Positions 24,461 to 32,363 of a stretch of DNA of 64,000 bases are shown here, one piece after another. The notes below the pieces were generated by a model that was given only the letters and a program-made list of their open reading frames with translations, ran no database searches and was not told where the DNA came from. This stretch comes from Halobellus sp. LT62 (GTDB lineage Archaea; Halobacteriota; Halobacteria; Halobacteriales; Haloferacaceae). Within the stretch, counting starts at the first letter, position 1. Each line of letters starts with the position of its first letter. The position numbers were made by a program, and so were the translations under genes. Location of the stretch: the NCBI RefSeq assembly GCF_037031285.1, contig NZ_JAYEZO010000002.1, positions 558,001 to 622,000 of the forward strand, in the 5' to 3' direction.

Positions 24461-25543
24461 TCAATCACTCCCGAACGTCGCTGCGGGGCCGATAATCATC
24501 GGTTGGCTCATATCAGCTTTGGCGTATTGGATCATCTCCCGATAGTCCACTCGACTGTCTTCGCCATATCGATCACGGCGATAGAAGTCACCAATTATTG
24601 CGACAGGATCTTGGCAGACGACTGGAATAACTTTGTCCTCGGATAGATTCCATTCCGTAGCGAACAGAGTAGCATAGATAGCTGCCTGCCCTAGGCCCTT
24701 TAGAAACGGTCTAGTCGCTCTCTCAGGTGGACCTCGTTTAATTTCCACAACAAACCAGTGGTCGTCAGCCTTCACAAGTAAGTCTGCTCGCCGAGCAGAT
24801 GGTCTCGACGACGAGAGCTGTGAGCCGATCGGAATTTCGCGATACGTACGGAGATCATTAAATCCGAATACATCTGACAGCAACGTACAGAAGTCTTGAG
24901 CAACCGACTCCTCAGCCTCACTCTGGAGCGTTTCACCCGATTCTGTCGCTAACCAAGACTCACAGGATGAAGTGTCTTCAGGCGCGCTCGGCGCAAACAT
25001 ACTTGGCGACAGTGTTCGCCACCGACCAGATTCGAGGTAGTCAACATCAATGCCGAGGTTGTGACACTCCGCAAGGATAGGCGCAGCAGCGGCGTCAAGG
25101 TTACAAACGACGAGTCGTTTGTCGATCCACTTGAGCTCCGGTTTTGGTCGATAGGTCTTCAGTGAATCTCCGTCAGAGTACTGGAAGATGTGAGACTCGA
25201 AACCACTAATCTCTCTCTTCGTCTCCCAGTCGGTACCACGATCGGCGTACCACTTTCGGACAATGTCTCGGTCACGCTTCCTGAGATACGAGTAGATGAG
25301 TAGTTGTCCGATTCCAGTAAATGTGGGAGTGCGCTTACACTCAATGAGTGTTTCCTCAGCACTATCAGAAGCAGACTGAATTCCGTCAGCGCTCATAGCG
25401 AGCGGACCCTGAGAGCCTCTAATTAATGACTTCTCATCCTTCAGGAGACAGTTCCCAATCGGTACTTCACGCAGAACTTGCGTCGTCTGAGCATCTATGT
25501 ATGCTGTACAACACTCTTCTTCGGATCGCGATTGCTTTGTCAT
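24461..25543 (-). CDS. Protein with two tandem PD-(D/E)XK nuclease-like domains
   Basis: A 360-residue protein built as an internal duplication. The first half has REVPIGN (25-31), D53, E68-C-K70 and GIGQLLIYS (Q80). The second half has REIPIGS (235-241), D254, E267-I-K269 and GLGQAAIYA (Q286). Each half thus keeps the Asp, Glu-x-Lys and downstream Gln of the PD-(D/E)XK fold, in the style of RecB/NucS-type nucleases (compare VVEIKRG). A linker of about 130 residues separates them. Its ATG overlaps the stop of the preceding gene (ATGA). Function unknown; DNA cleavage in defence or element maintenance is a reasonable guess. Confidence 0.7.
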   Translation of the reverse strand: MTKQSRSEEECCTAYIDAQTTQVLREVPIGNCLLKDEKSLIRGSQGPLAMSADGIQSASDSAEETLIECKRTPTFTGIGQLLIYSYLRKRDRDIVRKWYADRGTDWETKREISGFESHIFQYSDGDSLKTYRPKPELKWIDKRLVVCNLDAAAAPILAECHNLGIDVDYLESGRWRTLSPSMFAPSAPEDTSSCESWLATESGETLQSEAEESVAQDFCTLLSDVFGFNDLRTYREIPIGSQLSSSRPSARRADLLVKADDHWFVVEIKRGPPERATRPFLKGLGQAAIYATLFATEWNLSEDKVIPVVCQDPVAIIGDFYRRDRYGEDSRVDYREMIQYAKADMSQPMIIGPAATFGSD

Positions 25544-26118
25544 TTCGCTGGCTTCACCTCTTCGTACTTATATGGTGAATAGACGTCCCGTGTCTCCCAG
25601 AGCGGATCAGGTTCTTTCCTTGCTTCCGTCGGTGGTTCATCCGCCACAATCAGTTCTGACCGGGTCGTGCTCTCGGTGCTATTACCCCAGGGAATCATAG
25701 TTTTGGTCGGGAGAGTATATGTGGGTGGTGGCGTCTCCTTGGGGAGGCTCGTTTTGCCCGTTTCAGTCGAATTTCCAGCCGATTCTTCGTAACTAATCGA
25801 AATATCGAGTGTATGTGATCCTTTGGACAGAGGATCTCTCAGAGTCCAGTATTCGATTCCGTATCCTGAGTGGACCTCATCCAGAAGCGGAATTGGCTCG
25901 CCGTCAATGCAAACCGTAAGTTCGCTACGGCGCAGAAGTCGTCGCTGGAATGCCAGAAGCTCACGGGCAGTCGCTGACATATCTTTGTCGAAGGGGGGAT
26001 ATGGTAGGGGTTGCAGCGCACACCAGTACATAATATGAGTGTCGCGAGGAACCGTAATCTGCGTCGGATCCCCCGGCTCTAGCGGGACAGCTACCGGGAC
26101 CACGCCGGTCAAATCCAT
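25540..26118 (-). CDS. Unknown protein coupled to the tandem-nuclease gene
   Basis: A 192-residue soluble protein that I do not recognise. The N-terminal half is beta-rich (MDLTGVVPVAVPLEPGD, then ITVPRDTHIMYWCALQPLP), there is a helical patch (ATARELLAFQRRLLRRSE), another beta-rich stretch (YWTLRDPLSKGSHTLDISIS), and the last 70 residues are Pro/Thr/Glu-rich and probably disordered. I use the ATG at 26118 because a TATA-like CACTATATTAGG lies 28 bases upstream, the standard distance for a leaderless haloarchaeal transcript. It is first in a two-gene operon with the nuclease. Confidence 0.6.
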   Translation of the reverse strand: MDLTGVVPVAVPLEPGDPTQITVPRDTHIMYWCALQPLPYPPFDKDMSATARELLAFQRRLLRRSELTVCIDGEPIPLLDEVHSGYGIEYWTLRDPLSKGSHTLDISISYEESAGNSTETGKTSLPKETPPPTYTLPTKTMIPWGNSTESTTRSELIVADEPPTEARKEPDPLWETRDVYSPYKYEEVKPAK

Positions 26119-26140
26119 ACTTGGAGTCGATGACTTGAGT

Positions 26141-26152
26141 CCTAATATAGTG
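26141..26152 (-). promoter_or_regulatory. TATA-type promoter of the nuclease operon
   Basis: CACTATATTAGG on the minus strand, centred about 28 bases before the ATG at 26118. It supports a leaderless start and a dedicated promoter for the two-gene unit. Confidence 0.5.
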
Positions 26153-26344
26153 TGTGTCACTGGTAGAGGAGTATTCGTACTACGCTCTAATGGTAGCTTC
26201 ACCGAAGCAACTTGCCAAGTATGTAGTCTATTCTATGGCTTCTCCCGAATGTTCTGTGGAGTTTACAAAAAGACGCTATGAGTCTTCTTCAAGTGTTTCT
26301 GGAGGGTCTGACTCCTCACAACTGGCCCACTATTATTGAGTTAT

Positions 26345-27342
26345 TCAGACGTTGTCTAGGTATCCTCTCCGCTGCTCAAGTTTGACCTCTTCTGAACGCT
26401 TGTCGTAGTGCTGGTCAAGCACGTCTCGACTGACATTCATCCGATCACTCACGGCCTCTGCAGGGACGTCCTTCGTCAGGAAGTGGGTGATGCTCCCTCG
26501 TCGAATTGCGTGAGGACCAACTGCCTCCGGACACTTCTTGTCGAAACTGTCGACGCAGTCCGGACAGGGTTCTCCTTGGAAACAAGGTGCGGTCGTGTCG
26601 TAGGTGATTCGGCGGAACGAGTTTCGAGACAGGCGTCCGAACTTACTCGTGACGAGCGGCTTTCGACCTGCGTCGTCGACTTTGTCTTTCCGTGTATTCT
26701 CGATGTACTCATCCAGCAATTCGACGAGGTCCTTGGTGATGGCAATCGGTCTCTCACCGCTTTTGCCGTTTTGAGTGTCGTCCCGTTGTCTGAACGGTGT
26801 ACCAGCTCGATATACCCTTCGTCGAGATGTACGTCCTCCAGATCGATAGAGTGCGCTGCTCCGGTCCTAATTCCCGTCTCCCAGAGCAGGGCGATGATAA
26901 TGTGCCGTCGAGATGCGAAGTGATACTTTTCCAGGTACTGCAGAAGCTCCTGTGCCGTCTCAGCGTCGAGCATATCATCACGCTGGCGCTCTCCGCGACC
27001 GACTTGTGGAACCATTACCTTATCATAGAGATCTGGAGGGACTGCCTCGATAGAAGCCGCCCACTTGAGGAAGACACGCAGCGTACACATATGCTGGCGG
27101 AGCGTGACCTGATTGATGTCGCCGCGGTCCATATGCCAGAGTCGGAACTGGTGGAGATCCCTCCCAGTGAGTTCGTTTAGATTGTCGATGTCGTTCTCGT
27201 CGCACCAGTTGATGATGTGCCTGGTCCGGTAGTCGTGGCTCTGGACTGTTGCTTCGCTACAGTGGGTCGCCTTGTGGTCGAGGTATAGCTCGCGCGCGGT
27301 TCTCGGATCGATGGGTTCGAGTTCATCTCGGTGTGCTGTCAT
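26345..27342 (-). pseudogene. Tyrosine integrase of the element, split by one frameshift
   Basis: A phage/XerC-like integrase of about 330 residues. The first frame runs MTAHRDELEPIDPRTARE through the SAM-like N-terminal domain and the first catalytic arginine (WETGIRTGAAH). Near 26769-26772 a run of four A (minus strand) should be five. With one base restored, the frame continues GERPIAITKDLVELLDEYIE to the HxxR motif (HAIRRGS) and the catalytic tyrosine in LDQHYDKR, ending at 26345. All visible catalytic residues are intact, so this is either a recent inactivation or a sequencing error in a homopolymer. Confidence 0.85.
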
Positions 27343-27420
27343 AAGCACTCACGAGCCCCGTCGAGAGAGCGAGGCATTGCCAAACTCGGGTCGAAGAGAC
27401 CGCAACAGTAGCGTTCTGTG

Positions 27421-27434
27421 TCCGCCCCGACCCA
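27421..27434. repeat. attR: 14-bp direct repeat of the tRNA-Val 3' end
   Basis: TCCGCCCCGACCCA, identical to the tRNA end at 20098-20111. The bases beyond it (CTTTTTGACGGCGCA) resemble those after the tRNA (TGTTTCTGCGGCGCA), consistent with a duplicated target region. Confidence 0.8.
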
Positions 27435-27587
27435 CTTTTTGACGGCGCAACCCGACGAGCGGGGCGTGGCGCGAAGCACCACGGCGGGCGAGCGGCGAAG
27501 GCCGCGAGTCGGCGAGGAGCCTGCGCCGTCGAAGTGGGCACGCGGGGTCGAAGCGGGGAGGTCGCGCGCAGCGGAGCGAGCACGTCC

Positions 27588-27612
27588 GCGGGTCGAATCC
27601 GCCCCGGCCCGT
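27588..27612 (+). repeat. Third, diverged tRNA 3'-end-like fragment
   Basis: GCGGGTCGAATCCGCCCC followed by GGCCCG resembles the tRNA-Val T arm and acceptor 3' strand but lacks the rest of a tRNA. It may be an older attachment site left by an earlier integration at the same locus. Confidence 0.5.
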
Positions 27613-27719
27613 CTCTGATTTCTCGCGACGACGAGCGACAGCTAGGTCTATGGCATCGGGCTCATCGACCTCCGGATCGCCCGAAAATATTGAGTGCCCG
27701 CCAAACTACGATAGCGATC

Positions 27720-28283
27720 GTGGACGTTCTCATCTCCGACCTCCATCTCGATCACGACAACATCATCGAGTACTGCGACCGGCCGTTCGATTCGGTCACA
27801 GCGATGAACGAAGCACTCGTCGAGAACTGGAACGCGACCATCGATCCCGGCGATGAGGTGCTGTACGGTGGCGACCTCACCATCCGCTCGTCAGCCGCCG
27901 CTCTGCTGGATTGGCTTGAGGAACTCAACGGCGAAATCGTCTTTCTGTTGGGAAACCACGACGAGACCGTGCTACCGGAGTTAGCCCACGTCCGGTTCGT
28001 CGAGGAGTTCCGGTTCACGCACCGGGACGTCCCGTTTCACGCCGTGCACGACCCGGCAGACGGCCCCTCGAACCCGTCGGGGTGGCTCCTCCACGGTCAC
28101 CACCACAACAATTGGCCCGCTCAGTTCCCGTTCGTCGACCACGACGAGCGCCGCGTCAATTTCTCGATCGAGCTGCTGGACTACCGGCCGCTGTCGATCG
28201 ACCGCCTCGTAGACTACCTCGCTTGCGGTGAGCGGTTTCCCGACCGAACTACCGCTGAGGACGTTCTGGGACGCCGAGAGTGA
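27720..28283 (+). CDS. Metallophosphoesterase (calcineurin-like)
   Basis: A 187-residue binuclear-metal phosphoesterase with all signature blocks: SDLHLDHDN at the N-terminus, GGDLTI, GNHDE and HGHHHN. I use the GTG at 27720, which puts the first metal motif at residue 6 as in relatives; a TATA-like AAAATATT lies about 30 bases before it, fitting a leaderless transcript. Related small enzymes hydrolyse phosphodiesters or nucleotides; the substrate is not evident. It is the first chromosomal gene after the element. Confidence 0.88.
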   Translation: MDVLISDLHLDHDNIIEYCDRPFDSVTAMNEALVENWNATIDPGDEVLYGGDLTIRSSAAALLDWLEELNGEIVFLLGNHDETVLPELAHVRFVEEFRFTHRDVPFHAVHDPADGPSNPSGWLLHGHHHNNWPAQFPFVDHDERRVNFSIELLDYRPLSIDRLVDYLACGERFPDRTTAEDVLGRRE

Positions 28284-28415
28284 TCACGGGTTCCAAGTAG
28301 CGGATTCCGGGGGTGCGAATTCGACCGTGACGTCTGTCGACTCCCGACGTTTCCGTCCGTATCGTTTATCAAACCACCGACCGATTAGTCGGTAACCGAA
28401 TCCGGTCCCCTCGAG

Positions 28416-29243
28416 ATGACTACAAACCCGAATCGAGACCACCCGCTGATGGCGTTCGACGAGGTCGAGGTCAGCGAGTATATGACGACCGATGTCGACA
28501 CCGTCAGTCCGGGGGCGTGGGTGACCGACGTGGTGGATCAATTGAAAAGCGGCTCGCGGTACAGCGGACTCCCGGTCGTCGACGCGGACGGGCACCTCCT
28601 CGGATTCGTCGGCGCGATCGACCTCCTCGAAGTGAACGGCGACGAGCTCGTCGAGGAGGTGATGACGCGCGAACTCATCGTGGTCCGCCCGGAGATGACC
28701 GTCAAAAACGCCGCGCGCGTCATCTTCCGCACGGGACATCAGTTCCTGCCCGTCGTCGACGACGAGCGCAGGCTCTTGGGGATCTTCTCGAACGGCGACG
28801 CCGTCAGGAGTCAGATCGAACGGACGACGCCGACAAAGGTACAGAGCACTCGCGAGATGCTCGAACGGCGCTACGACACCGCCGTCGATGTGACCGAACG
28901 GGAGGTCGCCGTCTCCGAGTTGATCCCGACTCAGCGCGAGGTGTACGCCGACGAGCTTGAGGGGCGGACGTACGAGCTCGAACACGACCTCGCGGAGCCG
29001 CTCATCGTCGTGTCGTACGGTTCCGAAACCTACCTCGTCGACGGACACCACCGCGCACTCGCGGCCCGAAGCCTGGGTATCGACCGCGCGCTCGCCTACG
29101 TGCTCTCGGTCTCGCCGGACGACGTCGAGGAACTGGGGTTCGCGACGGTCGCTCGCCGAGGTGGGCTGCGCTCGCTCGAGGACGTCGCGGTCAACGACTA
29201 CGTGCACCACCCGCTCATCGAGAAGACAGAACCGGATCTGTAA
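28416..29243 (+). CDS. CBS-domain pair fused to a ParB/Srx-like domain
   Basis: A 275-residue protein. Residues 12-130 form a Bateman module of two CBS repeats (GSRYSGLPVVDADGHLLGFV and TGHQFLPVVDDERRLLGIF), which usually bind adenine nucleotides. Residues 145-235 form a ParB-N/sulfiredoxin-like fold (EVAVSELIPTQREVYADEL, YLVDGHHRALAARSLG); the DGHHR segment corresponds to the nucleotide-binding GxxR/H motif of ParB CTPases. Such fusions suggest a nucleotide-regulated ATP/CTP-dependent activity. No partner gene is visible, and a plasmid-partition role is unlikely. Confidence 0.82.
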   Translation: MTTNPNRDHPLMAFDEVEVSEYMTTDVDTVSPGAWVTDVVDQLKSGSRYSGLPVVDADGHLLGFVGAIDLLEVNGDELVEEVMTRELIVVRPEMTVKNAARVIFRTGHQFLPVVDDERRLLGIFSNGDAVRSQIERTTPTKVQSTREMLERRYDTAVDVTEREVAVSELIPTQREVYADELEGRTYELEHDLAEPLIVVSYGSETYLVDGHHRALAARSLGIDRALAYVLSVSPDDVEELGFATVARRGGLRSLEDVAVNDYVHHPLIEKTEPDL

Positions 29244-29257
29244 GCGGGACTGCCGCC

Positions 29258-30403
29258 TCAGAACAGCCGTTCCGTGGCGACTTCCGCGCCGTCGACGACC
29301 GCCTCCAGCTTCGCCCACGCGATCTCGGGGTGAACCATCGCCATTCCGGCCTGCGTGTCGAAGCCGCAGTCGGGTGCGGCGACGATCCGGCTCGGGTCGC
29401 CGACGGCGTCGGCGACGCGCTCGATGCGGTCGGCGACGACCTCGGGGTGCTCGACGACGTTCGTCTTCACGTCGACGACGCCCGGGATGAGCGTCCAGTC
29501 CTCGGGCAGCGGGTGCTCGCGGAAGACGCGGTACTCGTGTTGGTGTCGCGGGTTCGCCTCCTCGATCGAGAGCCCGCCGATGTTCAGGTCATAGAGGATC
29601 GGAATGATCTCTTCGAGCGGCTTGTCGCGGTGGTGCGGCCCCTCGTAGCTCCCCCAACAGGTGTGGACGCGGATCTGCTCGTCGGGGATGTCCTTCGTCG
29701 CCTCGTTGAGCGCGTCGACGTGCATTCGGACGATCGGTTTGAGCTTCTCGATCGGGCGGTCGCCGAAGCCGCGGTGGCCGGTCGTCAGCAGGTCCGGCGC
29801 GTCGAGCTGGAGCGTCGCGCCCGTCTCGGCGATGAGCTCGTATTCCTTCTTCAGCGCCTCGCCGACGACCGAGAGGAACTCCTCGTGGGAGTCGTAGTAG
29901 TCGTTGACGAGCGTCGCCCCGGCGATGCCGGGAGAGGCCGCGGTGATGAACGTTCCCTCGAAGTCGTGCCCGCTCGCTTCGAGCAGCTCGAAGAACGTCT
30001 CGATCTCCTCGCGGGCGGCGTCCTCGCCGACGTATTCGACGGGTCCCGTGACCGACGGCTGTTTGGTCAGGTCGATTCCTTCGGCGTGGAACGCGTCCTC
30101 GGCGTACTCGGGGTAGTCCGCCAGATCGTCCCACAGCGGGGCGTCTCGCGTGTCTCCGATACCCGAGAGACGATTGGCGACGTACCAGTTAAAGGAGACG
30201 CGCGGCTGTTCGCCGTTGTTGATGATATCGAGGCCGATGTCCGCCTGCCGCTGGATGACGGTCTCGGTCGCGTCGACGACGGCGTCGTGCCACTCGCCCT
30301 CGTCGACCTCCTCGCCGTCCTGTCGGCGCGTCAGGAGTTCGAGCAGTTCCGGCGTTCGTGGGAGACTTCCGATGTGTGTCGTCTGGATGCGGTCGCGAGT
30401 CAT
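29258..30403 (-). CDS. Cobalamin-independent methionine synthase (MetE C-terminal type)
   Basis: A 381-residue single-barrel MetE-like protein that transfers a methyl group to homocysteine. The zinc ligands are visible: His and Cys in RVHTCWG, Glu in SIEEANP and Cys in APDCGFDT. The N-terminal motif is TTHIGSLPRTPELLE. Archaeal enzymes of this length use a corrinoid or other methyl donor instead of polyglutamyl folate. It starts at the ATG at 30403 with a TATA-like ATATTAATG 27-33 bases upstream, so it is probably leaderless. It converges with the CBS-ParB gene. Confidence 0.9.
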   Translation of the reverse strand: MTRDRIQTTHIGSLPRTPELLELLTRRQDGEEVDEGEWHDAVVDATETVIQRQADIGLDIINNGEQPRVSFNWYVANRLSGIGDTRDAPLWDDLADYPEYAEDAFHAEGIDLTKQPSVTGPVEYVGEDAAREEIETFFELLEASGHDFEGTFITAASPGIAGATLVNDYYDSHEEFLSVVGEALKKEYELIAETGATLQLDAPDLLTTGHRGFGDRPIEKLKPIVRMHVDALNEATKDIPDEQIRVHTCWGSYEGPHHRDKPLEEIIPILYDLNIGGLSIEEANPRHQHEYRVFREHPLPEDWTLIPGVVDVKTNVVEHPEVVADRIERVADAVGDPSRIVAAPDCGFDTQAGMAMVHPEIAWAKLEAVVDGAEVATERLF

Positions 30404-30416
30404 TCGGTACTCGAAG

Positions 30417-30447
30417 CAACCACGTGGCCATTAATATGACTTGTGGT
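30417..30447. promoter_or_regulatory. Inverted repeat around the methionine synthase TATA box
   Basis: AACCAC (30417-30422) and GTGGTT (30442-30447) flank the TATA-like ATATTAATG of the methionine synthase gene. The symmetry around the box suggests a repressor site that would block TBP binding. Confidence 0.4.
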
Positions 30448-30575
30448 TACTATCTGTACAATAAATATGTCCATAAGTTATCTTACGATCGGGTTCGAGT
30501 GCATAATACCGGCTTACTCCGGATTCAGCGGGTTGGCTGCGTATAACTAATCCGCCCGCTCCCCTCCAGAGTGGT

Positions 30576-30797
30576 ATGCTGCTCAACACAGCCTCGCTCG
30601 TTCCGACGCCGACTTCGCTTACGTCCGTCCCGCTCCAGTTCTCCGGTGAGTTCTTAGAGTGGGCGATCGTGTTCTTTCTGATCGCCATCGTCGCCGCCGT
30701 CGTCGGTGCTCGCGGCGTCGCCGGCGTGACGATGACCGTCGCGAAGTGGTTCGTAATTATCTTTCTCATCCTCGCGGTCGTTTCGATTCTGTTGTGA
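30576..30797 (+). CDS. Small DUF1328-type membrane protein
   Basis: A 73-residue protein with two membrane helices (about 28-46 and 52-72) and the family-like segments FLEWAIVFFLIAIVAAVVG and GVAGVTMTVAKWFVIIF. DUF1328/UPF0391 proteins are widespread and uncharacterised. An A/T-rich promoter region (30425-30560) is shared with the divergent methionine synthase gene. Confidence 0.82.
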   Translation: MLLNTASLVPTPTSLTSVPLQFSGEFLEWAIVFFLIAIVAAVVGARGVAGVTMTVAKWFVIIFLILAVVSILL

Positions 30798-30955
30798 GGT
30801 CGTGACAGAGGCGTTCGCCGCGGCACGGATTGGAACGCTCGCGTCCGACCATCTCTCCAGCACACCTCGATTCCGCCTCCCGGTTTCGCTTCGGTCTCTC
30901 GATGATCCCCCGTTACGCGCCGCATAGCAATACGCCGGCGAACCGCAGCAGGGGT

Positions 30956-32263
30956 ATGCGACTGGTACAGTTGCTCCTCGCCGAAGAGGACACAGAACGG
31001 ATCCTGTCGATTCTCGACGACGAGGGGATCGATTACCTCCTCTTCGAGACCGCCGGTTCCGACGGCGAGGGCGTAGACGGCGATAAGTCTGTAGACGGCG
31101 ACGTGCTCGTGGAGTTTCCGCTGCCCGATCAGGCCGTCGAGTACGTCGAAGACAGGCTCGGCGAGGCGGGAATCGAACAGCGGTACGTGATCACCCTCGC
31201 CGCCGAATCGGCACGGACGGAGCGCTTCGCGGAGCTCGAAGACCGCTTCATCACGGGTACCGAGGAGGGTGACAGCATCTCGCCGGCGGAACTCCGAACG
31301 ACCGCCTTGAACCTCCACCCCGATCCGCTCCCGTACTATTCGATGACGGTCGTGAGCGCCCTCGTTGCGGTCGCGGGACTGCTGGTCGACTCCGCCGCCC
31401 TTGTCGTCGGCGCGATGGTCATCGCCCCGCAGGTCGGCTCCGCGCTCACCGCGAGCGTCGGCGCGACGATCGGCGACTGGGAGATGCTCGACGACGGCGT
31501 GCGCGCACAGCTACTGAGTCTCTCGCTCGCGGTTCTCGGTGCCGCCGCGTTCGGGGTCGCATTACAGTTCACGGGATTCGTCTCCCCGACAGTCGACGTC
31601 GAGACGATCGCACAGGTCGGCGAGCGGACCTCGCCGGGGCTGCTCACGCTCGCGGTCGGGCTCGCAGCCGGCATCGCTGGTGCAGTCGGACTCGCCACGG
31701 CGCTTCCCGTCTCGATCGTCGGCGTGATGATCGCGGCGGCACTCATCCCCGCGGCCGCCGCCGTCGGGATCGGCATCGCGTGGAGCGAACCGGGCGTCGC
31801 AATCGGCGCGTCCGTCCTCCTCGTCGCGAACCTCGTGTCGGTCAACGTCGCCGGCTTCGCGACGCTCCGCGCGTTCGGCTACCGATCGGCGGATACGGAC
31901 ACGTCATCGGGGCCGCGACTCGGTCCCGTCCTCCTCGCGCTCGCGCTCGTCGCCGCGGTCCTCGCGTCGGGAGCGCTCTTCACCGCGCAGGCGTCGTTCG
32001 AGAACGAGGTCAACAGCGCCGTCGGCGACGTCCTCGACGACGAGGCGTACGACGACCTCGAATTAGTCCAGACGCGCGCGGAGTTCGTCGTCGTTCCCGG
32101 GTCGTCGCCGCCGGACGTCCGGGTCGTCGTGCACCGACCGGCCGACGAGCCGTTTCCGGATCTCGCCGCTGATCTCGGGGGAGTGATCGAGGACAGAACG
32201 GGTCGGGAAGTGAACGTCGGGGTCGAGTTCGTCGAGGTGCAGCGGTACGAGGCGGAGGGGTGA
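30956..32263 (+). CDS. DUF389/TIGR00341-family membrane protein
   Basis: A 435-residue protein with a soluble N-terminal domain (MRLVQLLLAEEDTERILSIL, about 1-120) and a C-terminal membrane domain of about six helices (about 125-340) containing the typical SALVAVAGLLVDSAALVVGA and VIAPQVG segments, then a soluble tail. The family is uncharacterised. I use the ATG at 30956 because the soluble domain clearly begins there; the 42 codons before it look like leader sequence. It follows the DUF1328 gene on the same strand. Confidence 0.85.
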   Translation: MRLVQLLLAEEDTERILSILDDEGIDYLLFETAGSDGEGVDGDKSVDGDVLVEFPLPDQAVEYVEDRLGEAGIEQRYVITLAAESARTERFAELEDRFITGTEEGDSISPAELRTTALNLHPDPLPYYSMTVVSALVAVAGLLVDSAALVVGAMVIAPQVGSALTASVGATIGDWEMLDDGVRAQLLSLSLAVLGAAAFGVALQFTGFVSPTVDVETIAQVGERTSPGLLTLAVGLAAGIAGAVGLATALPVSIVGVMIAAALIPAAAAVGIGIAWSEPGVAIGASVLLVANLVSVNVAGFATLRAFGYRSADTDTSSGPRLGPVLLALALVAAVLASGALFTAQASFENEVNSAVGDVLDDEAYDDLELVQTRAEFVVVPGSSPPDVRVVVHRPADEPFPDLAADLGGVIEDRTGREVNVGVEFVEVQRYEAEG

Positions 32264-32363
32264 GAAGTGCCCGAAACGTCTACGTTCCCTATCACGTCGC
32301 AGTCATCTTACTTGTGGATGGGTAACGCTTAACACATTCTGCAGCCCTCTATTCATAGATCTG

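Larger units (their letters stand above)
20098..27434. mobile_element. Integrated genetic element in tRNA-Val, about 7.3 kb
   Basis: Bounded by the 14-bp direct repeat TCCGCCCCGACCCA (attL in the tRNA, attR at 27421). An integrase gene lies at the right end. Much of the interior (20.2-20.9 kb and 24.0-27.3 kb) has visibly lower GC than the chromosome, and no core gene lies inside. Contents: a broken endonuclease/phosphatase gene, a broken IS5-type element, a cupredoxin/sugar dehydrogenase fusion, a nuclease unit, and a frameshifted integrase. No replication or virion genes are seen, so it is probably a decayed or immobilised element. Confidence 0.82.
27343..27719. other. Element right end and junction sequence, no gene
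   Basis: Contains the integrase promoter region, attR (27421-27434), a GC-rich stretch (27435-27587) with no protein-like frame, a second tRNA-3'-like fragment (27588-27612), and the TATA-like AAAATATT (27684-27691) of the phosphoesterase. Confidence 0.6.

Noticed and set aside
26760-26780. Programmed frameshift in the integrase
   Set aside because: The run is only four A with no stimulatory structure visible, and a simple one-base loss or read error explains it better.
27588-27612. Possible second tRNA gene
   Set aside because: Only the T arm and acceptor 3' strand resemble a tRNA; no anticodon arm or matching 5' acceptor strand precedes it.
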